Shown: one piece after another, positions 44,447-54,975 of the stretch
How the letters are laid out: each line of letters opens with the position of its first letter
How positions within the stretch are numbered: the stretch's first letter is position 1
DNA from: Brachionus manjavacas
Lineage: Eukaryota; Rotifera; Eurotatoria; Ploima; Brachionidae
DNA: 64,000 nt
Direction: 5' to 3'
Assembly (NCBI GenBank): GCA_019054805.1
Contig: JAHQIY010000003.1
Span: 3,534,001-3,598,000, forward strand
Notes under the pieces: generated by a model
The model's database searches: none
Told to the model about the DNA's origin: nothing
What the model saw: the letters and a program-made list of their open reading frames with translations, nothing else
Made by a program: the position numbers and the translations under genes

Positions 44447-44559
44447 TCCATTTTCATTCTATCCTACTGGGAATCAAACTGATAGGGGAAAACAAAGCAG
44501 GTTTGGAACCAAGATATATTGAATACTAAACTTCATCGTGTAATTGCTAAATTACTATT

Positions 44560-44736
44560 TTCATTTTTTTTCCTGGAGCCTCAGCTATGTTAAAATGTGT
44601 CTCATGTTACACCTTGTTTCAATATATGTCTTTATAACTTTCTTTACATTTTATTTTAGCTTATTTTACTTTAATTATGATTTTTATTTTATTCTGAAGG
44701 AGCTTTCGCTCGTTACAGAAAACAAACAAATAAAAA
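44560..44736 (+). mobile_element. LINE 3-prime end, hairpin family A
   Basis: Pyrimidine-rich lead, then ATTCTGAAGGAGC-TTTC-GCTC-GTTACAGAAAAC, (AAAC/AAAT)n. Same family as 9720-9820 and 49433-49490, with a different loop sequence. It truncates the hAT dimerisation domain just upstream. Confidence 0.7.
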
Positions 44737-45114
44737 ATTAATTAATAGAATGAACTCAATTTTATCATTGAAAATTTTAACAAATAAATTTACTAAATTA
44801 TTGTAAAATAAAAGCTAAATTATTGTTTCTAATTTTTGTTTATTATCATAAAATTTTAAAATTTCAGTAATTGACTATTGTAAAGCTTGTGAAGCTTTTC
44901 TAAAAGCATATTTTTTTAATTTAGGCAAAATGAATTTGAATTTGAACAAAAAATTATTTTAATTTAAAAATTTTAAATAGAAAAAAAAAAATTAATTCGA
45001 ATTCGATAAAAAAAATTGGTAAAAAATTGACATTTATTTAACATTTATTATGAATTCGATTATTTATTTGTTAAATACATCATGATAAAATTTGACAAAG
45101 CATCATAACAATTT
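44737..45114. other. A/T-rich, no gene seen
   Basis: No coding frame or repeat recognised. Confidence 0.5.
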
Positions 45115-46520
45115 TTACGTTCTGAAGGCTAAAATTATTGCGACGATCCCAAAAATGATCTCCCAAATATTGTATCCATCAGCTCAAAAAAACTGTTAAG
45201 GTGGTACTGAGATCGCTGATATACAAAAAAGTCTCAAAAATACATTAAACAAAATTCGTTAATTTTCTTTGTTTGCTTCCCAAAAATCAAATGGATCTAT
45301 ATTTTGAGATGATTCGATATTACATTTGTAACGTTCTTTTTCCAAAGTGTTCAAGTTTTGATAGCAAATTTTAAATTTATTTTCTTTTGTAAAAACGAAA
45401 ATTCGGAGACGGTTTCTTTTCTTATTATTTTGACAGTTAAGATCTTACAATTAGGTAAAATTTTCATAATTATGGGCGTCGTTTAACTTAAGGTCAATAG
45501 AATGATGTAAAAAATAAAACATTACTAAAAATGTTATATTTTTCAATATAAACTTCAATTTTCTATTCTAAATCTTTTTTAAAATTAAGGGTAAAATTTG
45601 AGACGTCGTCTTATTGATCTTTTAAAAATTAAAATAAGAATAATTACAGAAACCGTTGAATATTTGAAACCAGATCATTTATCGCATCGTAAAATGGATG
45701 TAATGATTCGACGGCTTGGATGAACATGTCTTTTTGATTAGAATCAACCACTTTATTTTCGTGTTTTTTACCTGCTTTTCTATCAGTCAAAAACACGTTA
45801 TTAGGCTCAACTTGTTCGTTAAAGAGTTTGAGCATTAAAAAATTTGAGCTTCAACAAGTTTGGACGTCTGGACGTTACTGTTGATTAACCTAATATCACT
45901 TTTAATTTTGGATTAATGAAATATTCCAGCAATATGGCATTTCTCAACCAATACCCTGTAATTTGCAAAAACGCTATATTCAAATTCGTTTAGAAACACA
46001 GTGGTTTATTATTATCAATTTTTTCATCACAATTCAAATCTACAATAAATTCAGGCTCAGTTGACAGAGATTAAGATAATTTATTATTTTTTTTTTGATC
46101 AAATTAGGTAATGGTAAATTAAGAATGGGCCATAAAACCTAATTGTGCAATATGGATTGATGTTTTTTCAATGTTTTTAGTAATATTAGTTGCATTTCTT
46201 GCATTTTCAGTTGTGATAGACATTGTATTGCCTAAAATATTCAATTCTTCTTAGATATTTTATTAAGAACAACGATATATTTTCACAAGTATAACCAAAT
46301 GATACCAATGAAAAATTCCTGTGATCTAGTAAGTAAATGACACGAAACACTTAAATATGAATTCTTTTGTATCGATTTCCAACAATCAAGAGTGATGAAC
46401 TGCTTTTACTATTGACAGCTCTCTACGAATTAGACGTACCATATATTGGTATTGTTCGTTTAATCGTATTACTTACCGTGTATCTAGTTGGTAATAATTA
46501 AGCATTGAGCGAGTTTACGA
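45115..46520 (-). pseudogene. Second hAT transposase remnant
   Basis: Minus strand. Near 46380-46230 a reading SYLSVSCHLLTRSQEFFIG then ITTENARNATNITKN fits the hAT core (Y..I..H.I...... and the TDNA.N-type motif). 45644-45835 is a 63-codon helical piece. At 45400-45130, DPFDFWEANKEN followed by CISAISVPPQQFFEL is the hAT dimerisation domain (D.L.FW..N ... A.S.PSER.FS), with the conserved Ser-Glu-Arg altered. Frames break repeatedly. It is in opposite orientation to the hAT at 43340, about 700 bp away. Confidence 0.7.
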
Positions 46521-46541
46521 AATTTTTTTAAATATTGATTT

Positions 46542-46760
46542 TTAACTATACGGAATGTTACGAAGCGCATAAAACAAACTTAACAAGAAACTGCTCAAAA
46601 AGAAACAAGCTTTGATTCGATTCTTTTTTTTTTGGGCATGTTGATCTTTTTCTAAATCACCTTGATCGTCACTAGTACTAATTTCGTTTATGCTGTGTTC
46701 ATTAATAAGATCATTTTTGATTTTCGTCATTGATTTTCGAGGATAAGTTGTCAGATTCAC
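46542..46760 (-). pseudogene. Possible N-terminal piece of the minus-strand hAT
   Basis: 72-codon frame with a basic/acidic N-terminal half (PRKSMTKIKNDLIN ... STSDDQGDLEKDQ) and a hydrophobic end. The position directly upstream of the hAT core suggests a linker region, but no BED finger is visible. Low confidence. Confidence 0.3.
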
Positions 46761-46969
46761 TTGAGGATAGCCTTTTCGCTTTCACCGACTTTTTGTCGTT
46801 GTAAAATTGATTTCATCACATAATGTTTTCTTTATTTTCAGTGAAGATCGTGATTGATTCCTTTGAATTTGAGTACTGGTTTCACTAACTGAAGATAAAT
46901 TGCTTTAAAACAAGTTATTGGTAATTTACATTTAATTACTTGAATTTTATTTGAGAGAATATTATCTAT

Positions 46970-47423
46970 AATTGAAGCTGACCAAAAAGATAATAATGAA
47001 AATGTAATGTCAAAAACACCTGGATATCAGCCAACAAATTTCAATGACGTAAAATCGCAAATTAGCCCAAAAGACTTAAAAACTCCAGTTTTAGAAGAAG
47101 CTTTGGTAAGTCTTTTAAACGATTTTCTACCAATTTGTCAGTGACCTGTCAATATACGCTCAAATGATCAGAATGAGACTGAAAATTTTTTCCAAACCAA
47201 AAAGCAAACCAAGAGATTTCCCGAATCTGATCCAAATGAAAAAAAGCTCACCGAGAATGATTCAAAGAAAACATTAGTTGTCTTAGAAAATGAAAACGAC
47301 AATACCTTCGAGTCTGAATCGAACAGTTCAACAACTGAATGTTCAATTCAAGAAGATCAATCATCTAACGAAATTGGTCAGCAAACTGCCAGTGAAAACA
47401 GCATTGAAGAAAATTTAGAATGA
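46970..47423 (+). pseudogene. LINE ORF1 remnant
   Basis: One frame reads from about 46970 to a TGA at 47421-47423 with a single internal TGA (about 47142). It is rich in Glu, Asn, Ser and Asp (for example DNTFESESNSSTTECSIQED), low in hydrophobics, without zinc knuckles. Its stop overlaps the start of ORF2 as ATGA (47420-47423), a layout known from LINEs that use termination-reinitiation. The 5-prime part appears missing. Confidence 0.6.
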
Positions 47424-49361
47424 ACAAGAAGATAAATAAATCAACTTTAAGAACAAAACCTCTTAATAAAACAAGGTTAGTAATTACACACTGGAATTGT
47501 CTTCATTTACCTAGTAGGGTTCATCTCTTAGCCAATTTTTTAGCTCAAAAATGTCCCGACATAGTTTTTCGCAATGAACTAAAGACAGATTTAAGTGAGG
47601 CAAAAATTTATCTTGATTTTCACAATTATCAATTCATAACAAAACCACGCAACAAGTATGAATGAGGAGTAGCTATTTTATTTATTTATTTATTTGTTTT
47701 CTGTACCGAGCTAGAGCTCCTTCAGCTATTTTATTTAAAGAAGGAATTGAATTTATACAAGATTTCTCTTATGGGGAATTCAATTCCGAACTCCTTTGTA
47801 TAAAAATGAACTTAGGAAAGAATAATGAATTGTTTATATTTAGTCTTTATAATCCACCCAATGTGCTTCTGAACTACATTTTAGGTGGTGATCTTAACGC
47901 CAGAACAAAGCAAATAGGCTGCGTAGGGGTAAATGAAAACGGCATAATGTTGGAAAGAATAATCAATGAGTTAGACTTTTCAGGAATCAATAATAAGCGT
48001 CCTACTTTCAATATTTTTAATAGGAATTACTTTGAAATTCTTGATCTTTTTTTAGTTTCTTCTTCATTAATTGACAAAATTACCAACTTTTGTGTCCTAA
48101 ATAGTCAAGACATGACTAGTGACCATTTCCCAATCGAAGCATCGAATTCTATGGGCTATCAATTAGAAAATAAATCAGCAGCTAAAAAGTTTAACTATAA
48201 GAAAGCAAACTGGCAATTATTCAGCGAGATTTTAAATTCTGAAATAGTGAATATCACTGAAAATTCCCTCACAATAGATCAACTAAATGATAAAATTACA
48301 GAAAAAATTATTTCTACTTCACATAAAAGCATTCCTTATCATTCTCAGAAAATCTACAAAACCAGTCTTCCCCAGAACATTGTTATTCTGGTAAAAGAAC
48401 GCAGGAAAGTAAGAAGAAACTTTCAAAAAACTCGCTGTCAAAATCTTAAGAAAAAATTTAATCAACTTACATTTGAGTTAAAGGCCTCTTTAAAAAAATT
48501 CTGGAATCAAAATTGGTTTGATTTTTTTGAGAAAATGGGAAAAAACCCACTGACAAGGAAACCATTCTGGAAAAAAATAAATAAATTTAGATCAAAAAAA
48601 GGATCAAATTTAATCCCAAATTTGTTTTTAAATGACAAGGAATTCAAAACTAATGAAGAAAAGGGAAAATGCTTTGGAGAACTCCTATCTTCAATATTTA
48701 GTCCTAATTCTGATTTAATAGATCGTGATAAAGATTTCAAAATACTTAATTCTAACTCTGAATTCTTTAGAAATTATGATCAGTCTAATTTTAATGATCC
48801 AATTTGCTTAAATGAATTAATAATGGCTTTACTGCAGGTGTTCCTCAAGGCTCAGTAATTAGTCCTATTTTAATTAGTATATATATTAATGACATCCCAA
48901 AAAGAAACAAAACAAATAATGAATACTCTCTGCTTTTTGCAGATGATCTAGTTACATTCTTCATTTATAACAAAAAAGGGAACCTTGAAAACAAGATAAA
49001 TAAATACACCAACGAACTAGAACAATGGCTTATTAAATGGAAAATGAAGATATCAGTTGAAAAGTCGTGTTCAGTAGTCTTTTCTAAGTACAAAAAAGAG
49101 GGTGATAATCTAAACTTAAAAATCTATGGAAACAGAATAGTGAGCCAAAAAGAAATCAAGTTTCTTGGTATTAAATTTGATTCTAAGTTAAACTTTAATA
49201 CACTAGTAGACGAAATTAAAGAACGCTGCAACAAAATTAAGATATTGTCAAACAAAAAATGGGGTCTCAATAAAGACACACTAGGAAATTTTTATAAGTC
49301 TTTAGTCGGATCGATTTTAGACTATTCTTTTCCTTGCTTTTCCTTATTTATTCTTTTTTGA
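47420..49361 (+). pseudogene. LINE ORF2: endonuclease and partial RT
   Basis: An APE-type endonuclease begins ITHWNCLHLPSRVHLLANFL (the N of the catalytic WN) and QKCPDIVFRNELK; an in-frame TGA (47663) and a 40-bp insertion with a 13-bp target duplication interrupt it. The rest has GGDLNARTKQIGC, RPTFNIF, ILDLFLVSSSL and MTSDHFPIE, the conserved SDH end. A Lys-rich linker follows. At about 48830 the frame jumps straight to AGVPQGSVISPILISIYIND and LLFADDLVTFF (catalytic FADD box): RT blocks 0-4 have been deleted. KEIKFLGIKFDSKLNF and DYSFPCFS end the RT. Jockey/I-like by motifs. Dead. Confidence 0.9.
47671..47736 (-). mobile_element. 40-bp LINE tail insertion with 13-bp target duplication
   Basis: AGCTATTTTATTT occurs at 47671-47683 and 47724-47736. 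Between them lie 40 bp (47684-47723) that are the reverse complement of the family-A LINE tail: GAAGGAGCTCTAGCTC, then GGTACAGAAAAC and (AAAT)n. It lies within the endonuclease of another LINE and shifts its frame by 53 bp in total. This is target-primed insertion truncated almost at once. Confidence 0.9.
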
Positions 49362-49490
49362 TTCTTTTTTTTCTTTTTTTTTTTTATCTAATTTTATTAA
49401 CTTTAATTTTATTTTTATTTTATTTTTAACTTATTCTGAAGGAGCTCTAGCTCGGTACAGAAAACAAATAAATAAAATAAATAATAATTA
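49362..49490 (+). mobile_element. LINE 3-prime UTR and tail, family A reference copy
   Basis: Poly-pyrimidine tract, ACTTTAATTTTATTTTT, then ATTCTGAAGGAGC-TCTA-GCTC-GGTACAGAAAAC and (AAATA)n. It directly follows the ORF2 remnant, so it identifies the family to which the detached tails at 9720, 44560, 47684 and 1972 belong. Confidence 0.8.
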
Positions 49491-50100
49491 TCTAACAATA
49501 ATCGTAAAGAAGAAATATAATTTTGCAAATTAAACAAATGCCGCATATTAAAGCGTCATTTAATTTATTTTAAACGTCAACAAAAATAATGTCAATTAAA
49601 TTTATAAATTGTTATTGAAAAAATTAAATGTCAAAAATAAATTTAAAATGTGTTCAAAATATCTTTTATTAAACTCAAATAAACAAAAATGGTAAATAAC
49701 AGATAAAAAATAAAAAAAAAAGATCTTTTAAAAAGAAATTAACTAAAAAATTATGAATAATATAAATGCTACCGATACTTTAGACCTTGATGCTGAATTT
49801 AATTCGGAACCATGCTCCTCATTTCTTTTTGTTAAAAGTCCTCTCCATCAGTCCTCTCCAAGAAGTTTCAAGATCAGACGGAAAAAAATGAAGAAGAAAT
49901 CGCACAGCCTTTTCCAAAGAGAGATAAAAGAGAAAAGTTTTTTTATGAATTTTACAGAACGGATAATGATCTCGAAGAAGCTTCTTTACTAATCGAAAAC
50001 TATAAATTTGAGAATGTAAATGGACTAGCGAAAATTCTAATGTAAACAAACTTGGACACAAATTTCGATTTTATTTTTGCTCCATGTCAGGTAGATACAA
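49491..50100 (+). pseudogene. Unassigned transposon coding remnant
   Basis: 49491-49752 is plain A/T DNA. From 49753 an ATG opens 79 codons; a second frame takes over about 49880 with EKFFYEFYRTDNDLEEASLL and YKFENVNGLAKIL, and a third near 50090 with SGRYKFPKCLQIVP. The pieces look like the N-terminal part of a transposase with a short Cys/basic element, perhaps MULE-type, but I cannot name it. Nothing clear follows up to 50470 except a palindromic TGACCTTTCATTGGTCA near 50302. Confidence 0.35.
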
Positions 50101-50473
50101 ATTCCCAAAATGTCTTCAAATAGTTCCACATATAAACAGTAATCGGTTGAAAGACTAGTGTTAACGTAGCAAGCTTTTGCTGGGTGAGTTTTTTAGAGTA
50201 TTCGAAAATATTCAAAATATGGTCGACTAGACGCTCAAAAGCTTTAACTCATCCTAAAATATTCGCTCATTATCAAAATGTTACATTAGATGATTATACA
50301 ATGACCTTTCATTGGTCATTGTACGAATGTCAATGGATACCTATTATGAATTTTTAGAATCATTCCAGGAATTAAGAGTTATAAGTCTAAATGAAAATGA
50401 TTGGAAATTAAGCAGATGAACTTGTCCGTCTTGGTACAAACATTATATGTGCAAAAATATAATTGGTTTTAAA

Positions 50474-50800
50474 CAGAGTTGTTTTTAAGTCACATGTCTT
50501 AAGTCTTCTTTTATTAATTCAAAGCCAAAGTCTTAAAAATTTTTTCATTTTTTTAGTGAAGTTTAGTCAAGTGAACTAATTATTTGATTTTTAAACTAAA
50601 AAATAAATTTGATTTTTTATTTTAATCCAAAAAAAGTTAAGTTTTAAAATCAGAAAATTAGTTGACTCGACTAGACTTCACTAAAAAATGAAAAAAATTT
50701 TAAGACTTTGGCTTTGACTTAATAAAAGCAGATTTAAGTCATGACTTTGACTAAAAAAAAAAAAAAAAAAAAAAATTTTAGTCATGACTTTGACGAAAAA
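50474..50800. mobile_element. Foldback MITE, CAGAGTTGTTTTTAAGTCA family, copy 1
   Basis: Begins CAGAGTTGTTTTTAAGTCA. The two halves are long imperfect inverted repeats: GTCTTCTTTTATTAATTCAA, then GCCAAAGTCTTAAAAATTTT on the left answered on the right by AAAATTTTAAGACTTTGGC and GACTTAATAAAAG. The right end is degraded around an A-run (50754-50776). The end sequence is hAT-like. Related to copies at 54031 and 54976. Confidence 0.75.
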
Positions 50801-51049
50801 TAATTGGCACTTTATTATATTTTAATAAACGAATCAGTATTTGAATTTTTCTTTATTTATACAGAAAAAAATTTAATATTTGAAAGAACTTTAATTAAGT
50901 AGTTAATTATATTTACTTAAATTTCAAAATTAAATGTCCAAAAAATCGAATTTTTCTTTAAATTAAGAAATTAAATAAAATTAAATAAAATTAAATAAAT
51001 GAAAAAATTTTTAAACATTTAATTTAAAGTAACCTGTGTCTGGATCAAT
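50801..51049. other. No gene seen
   Basis: A/T-rich; no features beyond short AATAAAATTA repeats near 50970. Confidence 0.4.
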
Positions 51050-51390
51050 AAAATTAAGGTAATGATTCACTGCTAGAAATCGTTTAGTTTTTGGATCTTT
51101 TTATATGAAGACCAGCAATAAGAATATACAATTGAGCATGGCTTACATTTTCTTCATATTATATTTAACAAAGTTTTAGCTTCACGTTCTTGAACAATCA
51201 ACATAAAACATCTACTGTCTTGATCGTTTCTCTCAACAAGACCAAACAACCAAACTTGAGCTCTTTTTAAATCTTTTCCTTTGCTATACTCTAGCGATAT
51301 AAGGATTCGATCTCGAATAATTTACGAATACCACCGGGTTTAAAATTCCCTTTATCTAAAAATGCTATATATTTGTCTAAGTCTGTAAAA
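51050..51390 (-). pseudogene. Merlin / ISXO2-like transposase fragment
   Basis: Minus strand. KGKDLKRAQVWLFGLVERND, then SRCFMLIVQEREAKTLLNII, then after a stop SIVYSYCWSSYKKIQKL and, in another frame, VNHYLNFIDPDTGYFK. This is the ISXO2-like transposase core (VWVFGxVER... R.F...V.DR... L......I...G..I.SD.W..Y ... V.HS..F.DP.TG.HT). The second catalytic Asp position reads Tyr here (SYCW for SDCW). Both ends are missing. Confidence 0.75.
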
Positions 51391-51690
51391 TTATTTACAC
51401 ACCATTCCTGTGATCATCTTGAAAGAATCAGGCTCTTCATAGACAACAAAGCGGTTATCGGACTCTGGAAGCGAGTCAGAGCGAATTGGTCACGGTTCTA
51501 TAGCGCTGGGGCCGCAAACATGCACCGTTTCCTTTCGCTTATCATCATGGTAAACTGGATGAGATCGGTGTTCCAAATGAACGTCTCTTACGTGCCATCC
51601 GCCGATAATCCGGCGGACCCGCCTTCCAGGCGCATACCACCATCAATGGAGCCTACGCCTTGGCACTATTACGAAAGTCCATAAATACAA
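51391..51690 (+). pseudogene. Retrotransposon RNase H-like fragment
   Basis: About 100 codons: ERIRLFIDNKAVIGLWKRV with an Asp-Asn (RNase H D-N pattern), MHRFLSLIIMVNWMRSVF, and VSYVPSADNPADPPSRR, the sADxxSR motif that ends the RNase H of DIRS-type and related retroelements. G+C is well above the flanks. It starts abruptly where the Merlin fragment ends. It may derive from the same kind of element as the RT remnant at 3801-5100. Confidence 0.65.
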
Positions 51691-52040
51691 GCTGCTCTCC
51701 GTCTTATTGGCAGCTTTCGAACTTGTTTAAAGCACTGCACAAGCAGCTCTAGAACATTTATTTTTTTCTATTTGTTGAATATTCATTTATTTTTTTCTCT
51801 AGAACATTTATTTTTTTTCAAAGTTAGATTTCTATTAAAAAATTTCGATATTCTGATTGAAATTTAATTTTCCTTAGTTAAAGATTAAAAAATATGTTTA
51901 ATTAGACTTTGTAATTTTTTATTAAAAATTTTCTTAAAAATACCTTTTTTTTAAATCTAAACCTAAAAAATGTGATTTGAAATTTTTATTTGATCATTCA
52001 ATATGCCTAGTGAAATTACAACTTTCCTTGCCAAAAATAA
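51691..52040. other. A/T-rich, 3-prime of the TRP frame
   Basis: Contains the presumed 3-prime UTR of the minus-strand TRP-like frame, and a direct repeat of TCTAGAACATTTATTTTTTT near 51749 and 51801. No gene seen. Confidence 0.5.
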
Positions 52041-53105
52041 TCATTCAATTGTATAAATTGCTTTTTCTTGTTTAATTTCATAACAACTATGTATATCTTT
52101 GATAATTTTACCACTAAATTCGGCATCATTCTCAATCAGGCTTTCAAATTTCATTTCATCTTCGTTCACCGTTTGCACACATTCAATTTTGATTATACGG
52201 TGCTTATAATTCAACCAATTTTTGCGAACTACTTCTATTCTATTCAATGATGCAATCGACTCAGTCACAGTCTTGGAAAAATTTTTTAACTTCTGAAAAG
52301 CTATCAATTTCTTGACCATCACATACAAAATCTTGTAGAATTTGTTCTTCCTCAAATTAATCATATAATCTATAATTGTCAGCATGTTTTCGTATTTTGA
52401 ATCATTGATCATTTTTTGCAGCTCATCAATGGAAATACCAATAAGAATATTGATCATTAGAATAGGAACTAAAATTACAAATGCAACATATAAAATAAAA
52501 TTTGTGGCAGTTTTTCCACTTTGCTCATCTAATTCAGCAGCATCTTCTATCTCCAAGGAACCAATACCCATAATTAAAATTTTTATAAAGTCATATTCAA
52601 ACCTTTTGATGCTGTTTATTTCCCCATTTGCATTTGGAACTTTGTTCATTGTTCGAAAAGCAAGTAGAAAGCCAATTAGACAAATTGTTATGATAAAAAA
52701 TAATGCCATTGATTTTTTGATGATATTGCCTATTAGAGTGATAAAAATTCCTAGTTTTTTAATTTTGTCACACCGAAAAATGAGTATAAAATAAGAAAAA
52801 ATTATAGTCACTGAAAGAAGTCCACTTTTAACAACATTTATTTCTATTGTTAAAGCTGTTATGCATAGTATATAATTTGACAACTCTGTCAAATTCAAAA
52901 AAGAAGTAAAATAGATCAGAATTTTATGACTTCGAAAATAAGTGATCATCTCAGCTATTTCGGAAAAGAGAAAAAAAATCACAAGGATCAAAGTGATAAT
53001 CTTGAAGGGAGATCGATCTTGGGATCGATTTGAGCCATCATGTTCTTCTATATAAATCGTATAGAAAATTAAAAATAAGACATATAATAACATATTGGTA
53101 AACAT
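52041..53105 (-). CDS. TRP-type cation channel, six-TM pore region
   Basis: A 354-codon frame with the full 6-TM layout of a TRP channel: NMLLYVLFLIFYTIYI (S1), ITLILVIFFLFSEIAEM (S2), ELSNYILCITALTIEI (S3), LLSVTIIFSYFILIFRC (S4), KSMALFFIITICLIGFLLAF (S5), a pore helix EYDFIKILIMGIGSLEIEDA, and FILYVAFVILVPILMINILI with GISIDE (S6 into the TRP helix). The style is TRPA-like. A cytoplasmic helical tail follows. TRP channels normally carry a long N-terminal ankyrin domain, absent here, yet the LRR protein frame at 56262-57908 lies upstream on the same strand and ends where S1 should begin. The ATG at 53105 may be internal; no canonical acceptor joins the two. Confidence 0.8.
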   Translation of the reverse strand: MFTNMLLYVLFLIFYTIYIEEHDGSNRSQDRSPFKIITLILVIFFLFSEIAEMITYFRSHKILIYFTSFLNLTELSNYILCITALTIEINVVKSGLLSVTIIFSYFILIFRCDKIKKLGIFITLIGNIIKKSMALFFIITICLIGFLLAFRTMNKVPNANGEINSIKRFEYDFIKILIMGIGSLEIEDAAELDEQSGKTATNFILYVAFVILVPILMINILIGISIDELQKMINDSKYENMLTIIDYMINLRKNKFYKILYVMVKKLIAFQKLKNFSKTVTESIASLNRIEVVRKNWLNYKHRIIKIECVQTVNEDEMKFESLIENDAEFSGKIIKDIHSCYEIKQEKAIYTIE

Positions 53106-53689
53106 ATTGAAATTTTTGTGCCATTAAACACATTACCGATTATGTAAAGGTAAATGAATATTACCTTTAGTAATGTTTTCAACTAAGAAACAAAAATATT
53201 AAATGAGTATTTTACTAATCTAGCATTATTCTTATTCTCCAGATTACTTTGGTCAGTTTTTTTTAACTTTTTGTCAATGATCCCAATAAAAACTAATATG
53301 GACAAAAAGTTTAAAAAAAAAGTCAATCCTTTTTAATAAAAAAATGAAAGATATGATAAAGAATTAACTAAATATGTTCCCATATTTTTATAATTTTTCC
53401 TTTTCTACTGGCTTTTATTTAAGGCATAGGTTTAATTTTATTAGATAAAAAGATCAAACATTCAAACATTCAAATATTCAAATATTAATAAATAATATCA
53501 AAAAATATTATTTTATCGAAAAATAAATTAATTGAAAGAAAAATTTTTTTTTAAAAACTGTATAAGAAATGAAAAAGGAATAATTTTTTTATTTTTTCAA
53601 TTGAATGGTTTGGACATCTTAAAATATTTTTTTAGCCAACCAATACCACCTTTTTATAAGGCTATTGATAAGGAATGACTAAAAGTCAT
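53106..53689. other. Gap between LRR and TRP frames, TRP-proximal part
   Basis: On the minus strand, TTTTTGTTTCTTAG (near 53206) is a good splice acceptor, but the exon after it would reach a TAA just before the TRP frame. Otherwise A/T-rich, with no coding. Confidence 0.4.
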
Positions 53690-54020
53690 CCTCTAACGGA
53701 GTGCAAGGGTTAGTAGCACTATAGAACCTGTACAATCAGTTTAATTTTTCTTAAAATAGTTGTCGTAGAGTCATTACTTTTGATTTCCACTCAAGTCGAT
53801 CTTTTGCCTATGCTCCACAAGGTTTGAACAATTGAAAAAATAGTTGTCAAGTTTATTTTTAAAATCATTAATTGTTTCTTGTTCAACAGCTTCTCTTGGT
53901 AAAATATTCTAAACATTTGAAATTCGGTTTGTAAAAAAGTTAAATCTTTGACTGCAGTTTCGAACTAATTTTCAAACCCATAATTATGGCTTTTGTTTAT
54001 CAAGAGATTTGAACAATCTT
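53690..54020 (-). pseudogene. LINE C-terminal fragment
   Basis: Minus-strand reading RFNFFTNRISNV, then ILPREAVEQETINDFKNKLD, is the conserved LINE RT C-terminus (FF.NR....WN.LP...V.......FK..LD). The trailing part shares AATCAAAAGTAATGAC with the 66-bp insertion at 9178-9243. Confidence 0.7.
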
Positions 54021-54030
54021 TTGATCATAC

Positions 54031-54110
54031 CAGACTTGTTTTTAAGTCACAGTTTTAAGTCTAAGTCACAAAAATTTAAGTCAAAGTCATGACTGTATAA
54101 GAAACTCTTA
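54031..54110. mobile_element. Partial MITE, CAGA-TTGTTTTTAAGTCA family, copy 2
   Basis: CAGACTTGTTTTTAAGTCAC followed by repeated AAGTC words and CATGAC; it resembles the left end of 50474-50800 and then ends abruptly. 54111-54975 holds only A/T-rich DNA with no gene. Confidence 0.55.
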
Positions 54111-54975
54111 TACAATCAAAAAAACTTAAATTTTTTATTAATCAATCCTATAATGTTCAAAAAAATAGCCACTTTGAAATTTTTTTTATCTTTCTTGTTT
54201 TGTTTTTCAAATTAACACTTATGATTTTACTTTAATATAAACCAATGTAACCTTATCTCTAGTTCGATATAGTTAATCGAATAAATAAATAAATCTCTAA
54301 AATAACTTGCGAATTTAAAAAAAATGCCAATAATCGAAGAAATTCCTTATAACATATCTCAAGATTAGGCCTTTGAAGCTAATACTAAAGGAAAAACTAT
54401 GGGAAAAGGTAAAATTTATTTCCTTTCTGTAGTTTTCGCTCCTTGGAGGATGCTAAAAAATGCCACGATAGAGAATTTGATTATTTTGTCCTTAAAAAAT
54501 ATATTTTGTTTTTATTTTTATTTTTGTGTTCTATTTAGATTGATTATATTCTAAAAAATATTTTTTATCTAGTATCAATTACCATTTTCCCTTGTTCGAT
54601 TATGCTGCACTAAAAACTCAGACACACAGATAAAAATAAGAAATTAAATATTTTTTAGCATTAATGAGATGTGCTTTGGTGCATGGTCCAAAAGCTGGTA
54701 GTTTAGCTTATAATGCAGCATAATAGAACGAGGGAATACGGTAATATTTGATAATTAATAAAAAAGATTTTTTGAATTTCGAAATTTTACAATTTTTCTT
54801 CAAAAAGTTAATTAGTTTTTAATTTTACGCAATTTTTAGTAAGCTAACGTAATAAAATGGATTTTTCTGGTAAAAAAAAGTAAAAATTGCATTTTTATTC
54901 TAAACTTAGAATAAAATTTATTTTGAGAAAAATAAAATTTTAGTGAAAACTAGAATAAATGTACTTAGTATGATC

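Noticed and set aside
52041-52794. Plus-strand frames opposite the TRP region (52068, 52384)
   Set aside because: Antisense shadows of the minus-strand channel; no protein-like features.
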